Shown here piece by piece: positions 23,592 through 33,668 of a stretch of 47,889 nucleotides of DNA (position 1 is the first letter of the stretch; every line of letters starts with the position of its first letter). Under the pieces are notes generated by a model. That model was given only the letters and a program-made list of their open reading frames with translations, was not told the origin of the DNA and did not search any database. The stretch is from Halieaceae bacterium UBA6060 (GTDB lineage: Bacteria; Pseudomonadota; Gammaproteobacteria; Pseudomonadales; Halieaceae), in contig DIYG01000087.1 of NCBI GenBank assembly GCA_002428935.1, forward strand, positions 1 through 47,889, in the 5' to 3' direction. The position numbers were made by a program, and so were the translations under genes.

Positions 23592-26500
23592 GTGCTTCGT
23601 GTTCAAAAAACGCTAAAAATACAGGGTTTAGCAAGCTCTTTAATCCGCATTTTTGCGATTTTGGTTTCTGTGGCGCTTGCCCCAGCCACCTTTGCCCAGG
23701 TTTCCCTGTCTCTGGGTGACACGACCTTAGCGGCGGGGAGCAGTGGATCGATCCAGGCGACCCTGGTCACCGATGGCTCCGCCGTGGCCCTCCAGTTCGA
23801 TGTGCTCTACGACCCCACCCGACTCACCCTCGGCACCGTCAACGGCGGCGCCGCTCTCACCGGCAACCACAGCATCGCCAGCAATCCCATCTCCGCCGGA
23901 CGCGACCGCATCGTCATCACCACCAGCCCCGTCACCGCCCTGGGCAGCGGCCTCCTGGCCACCATCAACCTCTCCACCCTGGCCAGCGCCCCCGCCGGTA
24001 CCACCCAGCTCACCTTCGATGGCGTGGTGATCTCCGACAACGCCGCCCAACCCATCACCCCTGCGTCCCTGACGCCGGGCACCATCACCATTAACGCCGT
24101 GGCCACACCCATGACCAATCCCCCCGAAGTCGTTCCCGCTACTCCCCTGTGGTCCCTATTACTACTCGTGGGCGGTTTGTTGGTGCTCACGAAGCGATAC
24201 CGCCGCCTGGGAGCGACCTTTGCGCCCGCTTTGGCCCTTGGTCTGTGTCTGGGGCTGTGTCTCCTGCTCCAGGCTCCCTTAAGCCAGGCCCAGGGCCTCC
24301 CCGGGGATGCCAACAACGACGGCGTCATCAACGCCGAAGATGTGCGACTCATTGTGGAGCGCATTCTTGAGCGGGGGGTATTACCCGGCGACGGGGACTG
24401 CAATCGCGACTCCACCATCAACGTGCTGGATACGGTCTGCTCGCAGATCCCCTTTGTGCCTGGTGAGACAGCACCGATCATCCTGGGCCCAGGGGACCGC
24501 TCCATACCGGCGGATGTGGCCTTTGAGATGAACCTGTTTGCGGCGGACCCGGATACGGGGGCGACCCAGAGCTGGGAGCTGATCAGCGGCCCGACGGGTC
24601 TGGCCGTCAGCACCGACGGTGTTTTGACCTGGACGCCCGGTAGTGCCGATGAGGGCGGTAATCCGGTGGGCGTTCGGGTGACCGATGATACGGCCCGTAC
24701 GGATGAGGCGACCTTCAGCATTGTGGTGTTTGTGCTGCCGACGCCGGCGCCGGAGAACGGCCCGCCGCAGCTGACGATTCCGAACGATCAGATCTTACCG
24801 GTGGGCACCGCTATTGCGGCCCAGGCGAATGCGACGGACCCGGATGTGGGGGACACGTTGACCTTCCGTCTGATCAATGGTCCCGATGGGATGACCATTG
24901 ACCCGGGCACCGGAGCCCTCTCCTGGACCCCGCAGGCGGATCAGGCGGGGACGGCAGATGTGGTCATTGAGGTCAGCGATGCCTCGGGGGAGAGTGACTT
25001 TGGGAGCTTCATGGTGGAGGCCACGCCTCTCAATGGTGCTCCCGTGGCGACGGACGACATCTATATTGCTCGCAAGGGCGAGACGCTGGTGATTCCGGCG
25101 CCCGAGGGGGTGATTCAGAACGACGAGGACCCGAACGACGACCCGCTCAATGCCACGCGTCTGAGTGACCCAGGTCTGGGCACTATAGACAGCTTCAATG
25201 CCGATGGCAGCTTCAGCTACACGCCTACGGAACCGGTCGGTATCTCTATCGGCATGGAGGAAGAGTGTTCTCTGAACATCAGCGGCGGAGGAGCGAACAG
25301 TGCCATCGCGGCGGCGGATGTCGACAACGATGGTGCTATCGAGTTAGCCGAGATCAGGAACTACACCACGTTCGATACGGAAGTGTTTCTTGTCGACCCC
25401 GCCACCTGTGTCGAGACGCGTATCCCCGTCACGGGCATGGGCGTCCCGTATATCCATGGTATGACCACCGCGGTAAACCTCGACGACGACCCTGAACTGG
25501 AGCTGGTCAAGGTCTACCACCGCTACCAGCCGGATATCGTTGCGGATCAGGGAGGGCAGGGCACGTCCAACCGGCTGTACGCAGTGAATATCGACGGTAC
25601 GCCGCTTGACGCATGGACTACGAACCACGCGGTTGGCGGCCTGTCCGCGAAGCCGACTACGTTTGAGGATCGCTTCAACTTTTCCTCAGCCTCTTCCAGT
25701 CCCCTGGCTACCGACCTGAACGGCGACGGAAACCCCGAATTGCTGCTGGGGTACGTATCGGCGGTAACCTTTGCCGACGGTCGCCAATCTCAGCTCGCTC
25801 TGGTGGTCTGGGACGGCCGCTCTGGAAATGTTCTGTGGGAGTTCGTTGGCGATCCGGTCCGCGCTTCGAACCGAGGGGTTTGGCCCGTGCTGGTGGACCT
25901 TGATCTCGACGGCGACACGGAGATCGTCTTTAACCACCATGTGCTGGACCACGACGGCAATCTGCTCTTTGATCTACCCCACGACACCATCAGCGGTGCC
26001 CTGGTCGACACGCTGACATCAGCGGTCGCCAACTTCGACAACGACGCTTTCCCTGAGATCATCGCCTACGATGAGTCGGCCATCACCCTCTATTCCCATG
26101 AGGGTCAGATTCAATGGCGCGTTGAACGTGCGCTGCGCAATTTTGGATTCCCATATTCCGGTATAACCATCGCCGAACTCGATGGAGACCCGCTGCCGGA
26201 GTTCGTTTTCACCGCGAATGCCGATACCGGCAATAGCGCCGTGTCACTGTTTGCCTTCGATGACAACGGTGACGAACTTTGGGGTCAGGCTGATCGTGGA
26301 TTTGCCGCTGCAGGTAATGGTTCGGAAGCCACTACTCCCGTCGCCTTCGATTTCGATGGTGATGGTATCGACGAACTGGTTCAGCAGAAGGGCGCCCATA
26401 CCAACCCGTTTTTCAATCCCGCCCGCACCGTGGAGCCGCCGCAGCCCGAGGGGGTATACATCTTTGACGGCGAAACTGGGGACACACTGGATTTCATCAC

Positions 26501-29500
26501 CTTCAACGCCAGCGCGAACAGCGGGCAGCACCCGCTTACCCTGGCCGATGTGGACGGCGATGGCAGTGCGGAAATCATCGTCGTGCTCACCGGAGGCCTT
26601 GGCCGCTACGAGCTACGGGTTTTAGAGGGTCTTCCCGGTGAAACCTGGCCTGGCGCGCGAGGGGTGCGATACCAAAGTGCCATGCACGCGACCTATCGAA
26701 ATAGCGATGGCAGCATTCCCAACACCATCGAGCCACACTGGCTCCAGCCCGGTCGCAACGCCTGGAACCGGGTGGTTCCCGATCGCGATCCCTTTGAACC
26801 GGAAACGGACAGTTTCACCTATCAGGTCAGCGATGGCTCCTTAGACTCAAACACGGCAACCGTTAATCTGGAGGTGCGGCCCGCCGGGAATCCACCGTTC
26901 TTCTTGAGCGAGCCCGATTCAGGCACGTCTCGTGGTATCGCCTACGAATACACGCCGCTGATCGTGGATGTCGACCCAGGTGACGAGGTCACGCTGACGC
27001 TCGCCCATGGGCCCAGCGGGATGACCCTTGATCCAGACACGGGAACGCTGAACTGGTATCCCGAGAGCGTCGGTGAGTTTCCGGTCTCAATCCTCGCGAC
27101 CGATACCCTGGGTCTATCCAGCGCGCAAATCTTCCGCATCGCCGTGGGTGATCCAGTGGTCGTTCCGAGTGTGGTTGGCTCCTCGGAGTCCGCCGCGGAA
27201 GCAACGCTGACCGGCGCTAATCTCTCGAAAGGCTCTGTATTCATTGCCAGTAGCCCTACGGTGCCCCTGGGGCAGGTGTTGGAGCAGTCTCCCCCTGCAG
27301 GATCCGTGGCTGATTTCGGGGCACCGGTACAACTGACCTTGTCTGACGGTCCCGCTCCGTTAGATCGCGATGACGACTCCGACACGTTCTCGGAAAACGA
27401 AGGCGATTGCGACGACAGCAACAACACGATCTTCCCTGGTGCGCCCGACGGAGATGGCGACGGCATCGATCAGGATTGCGATGGTATCGATGGTAACAAG
27501 ACGCTTGTTGCGATCGAGATCTCACCGGATAGCAAACGGGTTCTCGCTGGCGAGCCCACACCGCTGACGGCGACGGGTATCTTCGACGATGGTACGGCGC
27601 AGAACCTAACCGAGGTGGCCACCTGGACACGCGGGCCGACCTTCTCCTCAAGCTCGGCGGGTGACTTTACGGCTCAGGCGAGCTTTAGGGGTGTTACCGG
27701 TACGGCCAACTTTACGGTGCTGGAGCGGGTTGCCGAGGATCTGGCACCCGAGGTGAGAATAGACTTACCGGAAGCGGGCTCCATCGTTACCGCTCCCACA
27801 GATATTGCAGGTTTGATCTCTGACTTGAATCTGCTTCGCTGGGAGTTGTCTTACCGCTATGCGGGTGAGAGTGACTATGTGCTCTTTGCGGAGGGCTCCA
27901 ACACCGTCAGCAGTGGAGGGGCAATCGATGAGTTTGATCCAACCGTATTGATCAACGGAATCTATGAGATTCGTCTACGTGCCTATGACGCCGCCGGAAA
28001 CTTAAGTGAAGACTCGACCACGGTGCAGGTAGAGGAGCAGCTTAAGGTTGGCAACTTTTCATTGCGCTATGTGGACTTAGAACTTCCGCTAAATGGCATT
28101 CCGATCTCTCTCGTCCGAACGTACGACAGTCGCGATAAGCGTAAGGGTGACTTTGGTGTCGGGTGGCGTCTTGGGGTCAATAGTATCGAGATTCGCACCA
28201 ACCGAGAGCTGGGCACGGGATGGCAGGTATTGCGGGAAGGCCTTACGTTCGGACTCGTAGAGACCGATGTCCATCTAGCCGCTGTACGACTGCCAGGTGG
28301 CCGCATTGAAGCATTCGAGATGGTGGTAGGACCAAGTGTCTCACCCATCGTGCCCTTTCCGCCGTTCTCTCAGTCCGTGAGCTTTCGACCGTTACCAGGA
28401 ACCGTTGGTCGACTGGAGAGTCTCGAGCCAAACAACATCAGCATCCTCGACGGCCAGCCGGGTCCGGTGAATCTGCGTCTCGACGGTGACGGCAGTATCT
28501 ACAATCCCACGCTGTTTCGTTATACCGCTCCCGATGGTACGAAGGTGGATCTCGATACGGTCGATGGAGTCCAGCGAGCGGAAACACCTGGCGGGCAGGT
28601 ACTAACCTTCACACCAACCAGCATTTCGCACTCAAATGGCACCGCAGTGGATATTGAACGCGATGATGCGGGGCGTATCACACGAATTACTGACCCCGGA
28701 GGTTTCAGTCAGAGTTATACCTACGACGCTAATGGAGATCTGCGCGCACACAGTGATCAGGAAGGTTTTGTCACTCGTTTTGACTACGACAGCAATCACA
28801 ATGTGATCAACATTACTGACCCTCTGAACAGAACTGTGATTCGCAATGAATATGACGATAAAGGCCGAATGATCCGGGCCACGAATGCGAATGGCGAGTC
28901 GGTTCAATACGAACATGATGTAGATAACCGACGTGAGCTTGTCACCGACCCGGACGGCTTTGTTTCTGTCTATGAGTATGACAGCGAAGGAAACGTGATC
29001 CGTGTAACCGACCCGCTAGGGGGGGTGACAACCAGTCAGTTTGACGCCGCTGGGAATCAGATCTCAACCACCAATGCGGAAGGGGAAACAACGTCTTTCA
29101 CCTACGACGCTAGACGCAACCTCCTCAGCGTCACGGACCCGATAGGCGCCGTGACCCGGTTCACTTACGACGAGCATGATTACCTGTTAACGCGCGAAGA
29201 TGCGCTTGGACGGGTCACAGCATATTCCTACGACATCGGTGGTCGCGTTTCTCGCATCATTGACGCCGCAGGTCAGGTGGCGCTGGAAAACGTGCGGGAT
29301 CCTCAGGGTAACTTGGTTGCTACCACTAATGCTCGCGGTCATACCCGCCGTTTCGCCTACGACAGCAACGGCTACCAAACTGAACTGATCGATGGCAGAG
29401 GAGGAGTAACTCAACGTCAGTACGATGCAAACGGGAGAGTAACCGGTCGGACCGATGCTCGCGGGGGCACGAGTAGCACAACGGTAGATGGTCGCGGCTT

Positions 29501-32500
29501 TCCCGGACTTGGCGTATCTCCTGTGGGCGACGAGTTAACCTTTACCTATGACGCGGTCGGAGAGCTCACCAGTGTCAGCGATGAGCTAGGCAATCGAACC
29601 CTTCGCACCGTCGATGCCCAAGGTCGGGTGCTGCGGTTCGAGACGCCGGATGGCCGCGACAGGCAGATGCGATTTGATGCTCGTGGGAATCGAACCGGGC
29701 TCACCGATGCGAGCGGCCGTGAGTATGCCTACGAGTACGATGCGCTTGGGCGAGCTACGAGGATCACACTACCTCTCGGCGGGTTCGAAGCGACGACCTA
29801 TGATGGCGTAGGGAGAAAGACGTCTGAGACCGATCCCGAGGGGAACACTACCCAATACGAATACGACGTTGCGGGCCGCAACACAGCAGTTATTGACGCC
29901 CTTGGCCAACGCACAGAATTCAGCTACGACCTGGTTGGCAACCTCGTCTCGCGCCTAGATGCTCGGGGCAATCGCACCGAATATGCCTATGACGCTTTAG
30001 ATCGTTTGACCGAGACCCGCTATCCGGACGGATCGCGGGAAACAGTCTCCTACGACCCTTCGGGAAACGTAACCGCGGAAGTGGACCGCCTTGGTCGCAC
30101 CAAGTCTTACACCTACGACCCCAATGACAATCTGCTGTCGGTGACCGACATCGATGGCCAAGTTACAACCTTCGCGTACGACGCCAACAACAATCGCATC
30201 GCCCAGACCGATGCCAATGGCCATACAACCCGTATGGAGTACGACGCCAGCGATCGCCTCATTGAGAAGCGGTATCCCGATGGCAGCTCTGAGCGATATG
30301 AATATGACGCCGGGGGCCGAGTAGCGCGCACCGTGCTGCCCGACGGCAAGTTTATTGATGCCAGCTACGATGGCTTTGGTCGCCCAACGGGTCACAATCT
30401 TAATGGCGAGGCCACGGAGTCGTTCACCTATGATGGTGCAGGTCGTCTGACTCAGGCCGTCAACCTTTGGGGGACGGTCGACTACAGCTACGACCTGGAT
30501 GGACGCATCGAAGAAATCCGCTCCGAGGGCGGGCATTTGGTGCGCTACACCTATGATCTTGCGGGCAATCGCACGTCGATCTCCACGCAGTTGGCAGGCC
30601 AGTCCGAACGAATAACGGCTTACAGCTACGACGTTCTTAATCGCCTGGAATCGGTTGTTGAGCCCGACGGCGATACCACCGCCTACACCTATGATCCCGT
30701 GGGCAATGTCGCATCCATCACCTACCCCAGTGGCGTGGTCAGTACGTTTACCTACGATGTAGTGAATCAGCTCACCCGCATCGAGCACCGTCAGGGCGCG
30801 ACGATTCTCGCCTCGTACGATTACACGCTAGATGTTGGCGGCCGCCGTTTACGAGTAGATCACGCTAACAGCGAATCGGTGTCTTATAGCTATGACAGCG
30901 CGGATCGACTGCTTCAGGAGACGCACCGCGACGCGGGCAATGTGGTGATCTACGAGCAGACGTTTACCTACGATGCGGTGGGTAACCGTTTAACCCAACG
31001 AATTACGGGGCAGGCGCAGACGGTGTTGGCCTACGATTCGGCAGATAAGCTTTTGAGTTCTGGAGCGACCAGTTTTGCCTACGACGCGAACGGTCGACTG
31101 ACCTCCAAATCGGCACCCCAAGGTACCGTGAGCTACGCCTACGACGTCGAAGGCCAGCTTCTGCGCGTCACAACATCGGCTGGCACCGTGACCTACGCGT
31201 ACGACGCAAACGGAAAGCGCCGCCAGCGCACCGCAGCGGGGATCGAACAAAACTACCTGCTCGATGAGGCAAGCCTAACGGGTTATGACCAAACGTTGCT
31301 GGCCTTTGATGAGAACGACGCTCCGCTTGCAGAGTACCACTGGGGTGATCGCCTGCTATCGGCCGATGACGGCAGTACCGATCGGTACTACCACCACGAT
31401 GCGAGCAAAAACACGCGCCTGCTGACAGACGCGGCGGGCAGCGTCAGTGACCGTTATGACTATGACGCCTTTGGGAACGTGAGAACTCGCACCGGAACGG
31501 CGGACAGTCCCTATGGCTTCGCAGGCGAGTGGCAAGAGGAGGCGGAAGGGCTGGTGTTCCTGAGGGCTCGCTTCTACGATCCTGAATCGGGCCGATTCAT
31601 CAGCCGGGATCCGTTCGGGGGTAACGTCTCGGACCCGGTGTCTTTGCATCGCTATCTATACGCGAACGCCAACCCCATCATGAATCGGGACCCCAGTGGT
31701 CAGCTAACGCTTGCCGAGCAGGTTCAGGTGGGTGCAATTCTGAGCGGAACTATCGCTTTTGTCTCTGCGCGGGTGGCGGGCGCAGGCTTAGTAGAAGCGA
31801 TTGGCAGAGGAATTATTGGAGCCGCCTTTGGGGCTGTAGGAGGCTTTCTAGGTGCACAAGCGGCCGTTGGTGTTGAGTTAGTCGCATCAACAAGAGCCTT
31901 CGCCAGTCTAATCGCTAACCATGCGCTGCGACGGGGTATCGTGGTACTCGCTCACGCGACGGCGCAAGGGGCGATATCAGCGGTTTGGGGAGTCATCGAA
32001 CTCGCTACAACCTTGGACCTGAAAAGCCCAAAGAACACCGATGGTGGATTAAAGGCCGAAGCTATCAAGTTATTCATGATCACCTTCGTGATGGAATTCA
32101 TTACGAATGGCTATTGGCAGCCTTCGATCGGAAGTACGGTAGAGGAAACAGCGACGAGAACGGTCCGACTGACCAAAGCCCAAAAAGGTCTTGAGGCCAA
32201 GGCCGCGCTTGAAAGCGCAACGAAGGGACCGGAAGCCGTTCTGTTTAAAGCGTGGCAGAAGACTGGCGGAGAGGATGTTATCGACTTCTTGAGTCGCGTT
32301 GGTCAAGGTCGAAGCGTACGTTCAAAGGCGGCCAACAGGCTTCTTCGTAATCTTAATGACATGAGAGTAGAGGCTGAGGAAATAATCATCGTGGCGTTCC
32401 CACGAGATCTGAAAATCATCGGCGCTCAGGGCGGTAATGGTGCATTTGTCGCTGGTCTCAAGAGCGGTATGAGCTTGGCGTTTGATGCGATATTTCCGTG

Positions 32501-32501
32501 A
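23592..32501 (+). CDS. Giant secreted cohesin-dockerin-FG-GAP-RHS protein
   Basis: The 2,969-residue product starts at GTG 23592, with GAGGGG 9 bases before; TTG 23565 is an alternative. Domains in order: signal peptide (ends ATFAQ); cohesin-like domain (about 35-170); hydrophobic tail ending in LTKRYRR (about 183-205), like an IPTL/PEP-CTERM sorting signal; a second signal-like segment ending SQAQG (about 210-235); dockerin repeats DANNDGVINAEDV and DCNRDSTINVLDTV (about 236-285); Ig-like domains (to about 490); a cadherin-like domain split by an FG-GAP/VCBS propeller (about 555-1063); another Ig-like domain; PASTA (about 1188-1253); MopE-like Ca sites; a BIG2-like domain; about 40 YD repeats (about 1690-2630); the RHS core ending GRFISRDP...NPIMNRDPSG; and a unique C-terminal domain of about 260 residues (likely toxin or adhesin tip). 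Surface display or secretion is inferred. The ECF sigma gene upstream probably controls it. Confidence 0.85.
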   Translation: MLRVQKTLKIQGLASSLIRIFAILVSVALAPATFAQVSLSLGDTTLAAGSSGSIQATLVTDGSAVALQFDVLYDPTRLTLGTVNGGAALTGNHSIASNPISAGRDRIVITTSPVTALGSGLLATINLSTLASAPAGTTQLTFDGVVISDNAAQPITPASLTPGTITINAVATPMTNPPEVVPATPLWSLLLLVGGLLVLTKRYRRLGATFAPALALGLCLGLCLLLQAPLSQAQGLPGDANNDGVINAEDVRLIVERILERGVLPGDGDCNRDSTINVLDTVCSQIPFVPGETAPIILGPGDRSIPADVAFEMNLFAADPDTGATQSWELISGPTGLAVSTDGVLTWTPGSADEGGNPVGVRVTDDTARTDEATFSIVVFVLPTPAPENGPPQLTIPNDQILPVGTAIAAQANATDPDVGDTLTFRLINGPDGMTIDPGTGALSWTPQADQAGTADVVIEVSDASGESDFGSFMVEATPLNGAPVATDDIYIARKGETLVIPAPEGVIQNDEDPNDDPLNATRLSDPGLGTIDSFNADGSFSYTPTEPVGISIGMEEECSLNISGGGANSAIAAADVDNDGAIELAEIRNYTTFDTEVFLVDPATCVETRIPVTGMGVPYIHGMTTAVNLDDDPELELVKVYHRYQPDIVADQGGQGTSNRLYAVNIDGTPLDAWTTNHAVGGLSAKPTTFEDRFNFSSASSSPLATDLNGDGNPELLLGYVSAVTFADGRQSQLALVVWDGRSGNVLWEFVGDPVRASNRGVWPVLVDLDLDGDTEIVFNHHVLDHDGNLLFDLPHDTISGALVDTLTSAVANFDNDAFPEIIAYDESAITLYSHEGQIQWRVERALRNFGFPYSGITIAELDGDPLPEFVFTANADTGNSAVSLFAFDDNGDELWGQADRGFAAAGNGSEATTPVAFDFDGDGIDELVQQKGAHTNPFFNPARTVEPPQPEGVYIFDGETGDTLDFITFNASANSGQHPLTLADVDGDGSAEIIVVLTGGLGRYELRVLEGLPGETWPGARGVRYQSAMHATYRNSDGSIPNTIEPHWLQPGRNAWNRVVPDRDPFEPETDSFTYQVSDGSLDSNTATVNLEVRPAGNPPFFLSEPDSGTSRGIAYEYTPLIVDVDPGDEVTLTLAHGPSGMTLDPDTGTLNWYPESVGEFPVSILATDTLGLSSAQIFRIAVGDPVVVPSVVGSSESAAEATLTGANLSKGSVFIASSPTVPLGQVLEQSPPAGSVADFGAPVQLTLSDGPAPLDRDDDSDTFSENEGDCDDSNNTIFPGAPDGDGDGIDQDCDGIDGNKTLVAIEISPDSKRVLAGEPTPLTATGIFDDGTAQNLTEVATWTRGPTFSSSSAGDFTAQASFRGVTGTANFTVLERVAEDLAPEVRIDLPEAGSIVTAPTDIAGLISDLNLLRWELSYRYAGESDYVLFAEGSNTVSSGGAIDEFDPTVLINGIYEIRLRAYDAAGNLSEDSTTVQVEEQLKVGNFSLRYVDLELPLNGIPISLVRTYDSRDKRKGDFGVGWRLGVNSIEIRTNRELGTGWQVLREGLTFGLVETDVHLAAVRLPGGRIEAFEMVVGPSVSPIVPFPPFSQSVSFRPLPGTVGRLESLEPNNISILDGQPGPVNLRLDGDGSIYNPTLFRYTAPDGTKVDLDTVDGVQRAETPGGQVLTFTPTSISHSNGTAVDIERDDAGRITRITDPGGFSQSYTYDANGDLRAHSDQEGFVTRFDYDSNHNVINITDPLNRTVIRNEYDDKGRMIRATNANGESVQYEHDVDNRRELVTDPDGFVSVYEYDSEGNVIRVTDPLGGVTTSQFDAAGNQISTTNAEGETTSFTYDARRNLLSVTDPIGAVTRFTYDEHDYLLTREDALGRVTAYSYDIGGRVSRIIDAAGQVALENVRDPQGNLVATTNARGHTRRFAYDSNGYQTELIDGRGGVTQRQYDANGRVTGRTDARGGTSSTTVDGRGFPGLGVSPVGDELTFTYDAVGELTSVSDELGNRTLRTVDAQGRVLRFETPDGRDRQMRFDARGNRTGLTDASGREYAYEYDALGRATRITLPLGGFEATTYDGVGRKTSETDPEGNTTQYEYDVAGRNTAVIDALGQRTEFSYDLVGNLVSRLDARGNRTEYAYDALDRLTETRYPDGSRETVSYDPSGNVTAEVDRLGRTKSYTYDPNDNLLSVTDIDGQVTTFAYDANNNRIAQTDANGHTTRMEYDASDRLIEKRYPDGSSERYEYDAGGRVARTVLPDGKFIDASYDGFGRPTGHNLNGEATESFTYDGAGRLTQAVNLWGTVDYSYDLDGRIEEIRSEGGHLVRYTYDLAGNRTSISTQLAGQSERITAYSYDVLNRLESVVEPDGDTTAYTYDPVGNVASITYPSGVVSTFTYDVVNQLTRIEHRQGATILASYDYTLDVGGRRLRVDHANSESVSYSYDSADRLLQETHRDAGNVVIYEQTFTYDAVGNRLTQRITGQAQTVLAYDSADKLLSSGATSFAYDANGRLTSKSAPQGTVSYAYDVEGQLLRVTTSAGTVTYAYDANGKRRQRTAAGIEQNYLLDEASLTGYDQTLLAFDENDAPLAEYHWGDRLLSADDGSTDRYYHHDASKNTRLLTDAAGSVSDRYDYDAFGNVRTRTGTADSPYGFAGEWQEEAEGLVFLRARFYDPESGRFISRDPFGGNVSDPVSLHRYLYANANPIMNRDPSGQLTLAEQVQVGAILSGTIAFVSARVAGAGLVEAIGRGIIGAAFGAVGGFLGAQAAVGVELVASTRAFASLIANHALRRGIVVLAHATAQGAISAVWGVIELATTLDLKSPKNTDGGLKAEAIKLFMITFVMEFITNGYWQPSIGSTVEETATRTVRLTKAQKGLEAKAALESATKGPEAVLFKAWQKTGGEDVIDFLSRVGQGRSVRSKAANRLLRNLNDMRVEAEEIIIVAFPRDLKIIGAQGGNGAFVAGLKSGMSLAFDAIFP

Positions 32502-32591
32502 AACAAGACGGCCCATTTTGAAAGAATGATGGCCTCAGATGAGCGACGCGGGTGATTGCTTGGAGCCGTTGATTAGATATCCAGGTTAAGC

Positions 32592-33527
32592 TCACCCACC
32601 CCGATCAAAAATCGGCGTCACCACATCCGCAAACGCCTCTGCCATGCGTTCGCGGATTAGGTTCGCCAACGCTTGATACAGATGCCTAACGGGGCTTCCC
32701 GGGCGGTACACCAGCGCGTGCTCCCTATAGAGCTGCGAGCCTTCCACGCGAATGACGTCGAGTTCCTCGGGGCGGTGAATCTCAGAGCGGATGTACAGCG
32801 CCGGGAGAAAGGCCACCCCCATTCCCATAACCACCATCTGGCGCAGCGTATCCAGGGAGGTGCCCTCGTAGTCTCGATTGAGCACCGCGCCCGTGCGCTC
32901 ACAAATCCGTTGCACCTCCTGATGTAACTGGTGGCGCTCATCAAGGCTGAGAATGCTCATTCCGGCCAACTCCTGCTCCTGCAGAACGCCTTCTTCGGCA
33001 AGGCCGGCTTCCCGCGCCGCGACCAGCAGCAGGGGCTCACGAAAGAGCACGTCGACGGTGAGGCTATCGCTGCGTAGGGGTAGGGGCACCAGAGCGAGAT
33101 CGTGGTGACCTTCCATAACCCCGGTTTCCAGCTGGCTGGGCGGCTCTTCCCGTACGTAAAGTTTCAGTCGATCAAACTGTTGATGGATGCTCGGCACGAT
33201 GTTGGGCAGCAGGTAGGGGCCAAGGGTCGGCGGTACACCCAAACGATGGGTCGTTGCTGCCGTGTCTGAGAGGGTGTGGGCCAGTTCCTGCATCTCGTGC
33301 CACTGGGCGATGACTTGCTTGGCGACCGGGAGTAATTGGCGCCCCGCCGGAGTCAGCTGGGTGATTCGGCGGGTGCGTTCAAAAAGGGTCACCCCGAGGC
33401 TTTTTTCCAGGGAGGCCAACTGCGTGGAGAGGGTCGGTTGGGCGATATCCAGGCGATCTGCGGCACGTCGAATGGACTGGGTTTCCGCCACGGTCTGGAA
33501 GTACTGGATCTGTTTCAAGGTCGCCAT
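32592..33527 (-). CDS. OxyR-like LysR regulator lacking the peroxidatic cysteine
   Basis: The 311-residue protein has a LysR helix-turn-helix (residues 5-65: SIRRAADRLDIAQPTLSTQLASLEKSLGVTLFERT) and a LysR substrate domain. Its best match by eye is OxyR: PTLGPYLLPNIVPSIHQQF, TSLDTLRQMVVMGMGVAFLPAL and YRPGSPVRHLYQAL all correspond to OxyR blocks. In E. coli OxyR the redox pair is C199 and C208. Here the equivalent positions are Q200 and C209, so the usual disulfide switch cannot form. ATG 33527 gives the normal LysR start; ATG 33548 is seven codons upstream. It is divergent from sulP, and an OxyR-type binding motif lies between. It may sense something other than peroxide, or act redox-independently. 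Confidence 0.82.
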   Translation of the reverse strand: MATLKQIQYFQTVAETQSIRRAADRLDIAQPTLSTQLASLEKSLGVTLFERTRRITQLTPAGRQLLPVAKQVIAQWHEMQELAHTLSDTAATTHRLGVPPTLGPYLLPNIVPSIHQQFDRLKLYVREEPPSQLETGVMEGHHDLALVPLPLRSDSLTVDVLFREPLLLVAAREAGLAEEGVLQEQELAGMSILSLDERHQLHQEVQRICERTGAVLNRDYEGTSLDTLRQMVVMGMGVAFLPALYIRSEIHRPEELDVIRVEGSQLYREHALVYRPGSPVRHLYQALANLIRERMAEAFADVVTPIFDRGG

Positions 33528-33555
33528 GGGATGGGGTCCGATAGGCATTTCCTAT

Positions 33556-33570
33556 ATAGGTAAAAACTAT
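33556..33570. promoter_or_regulatory. Perfect OxyR-type binding motif (ATAG...CTAT)
   Basis: ATAGGTAAAAACTAT fits every fixed base of the OxyR dimer consensus ATAGntnnnanCTAT. It lies 29 bases upstream of the LysR gene start and about 100 bases upstream of sulP, where an autoregulatory LysR site is expected. The adjacent 7-base-spaced second dimer site (33578-33592) matches poorly. Confidence 0.65.
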
Positions 33571-33668
33571 AACAGAAAAGATTTCCTTTTATTTCCTTTG
33601 CCTTTCGCTGATCTCATAGTTCATAGAACAAAAAATCAAAACCCCCACCGGGGGGAGGGATGCCGTTC

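Noticed and set aside
23807..24721. 304-codon minus-strand frame opposite the start of the giant gene
   Set aside because: The sense strand here has extreme GC at third codon positions, which leaves several antisense frames open. The sense frame has recognisable domains; this one has none.
29997..30788. 263-codon minus-strand frame within the RHS region
   Set aside because: It is a by-product of the repeated YD codons on the sense strand; its product is repetitive and matches nothing.
28650..31480. DNA-level tandem repeat or CRISPR-like array
   Set aside because: The repeat is at protein level (YD repeats of about 20 residues) with diverged DNA; there are no constant repeats with unique spacers.
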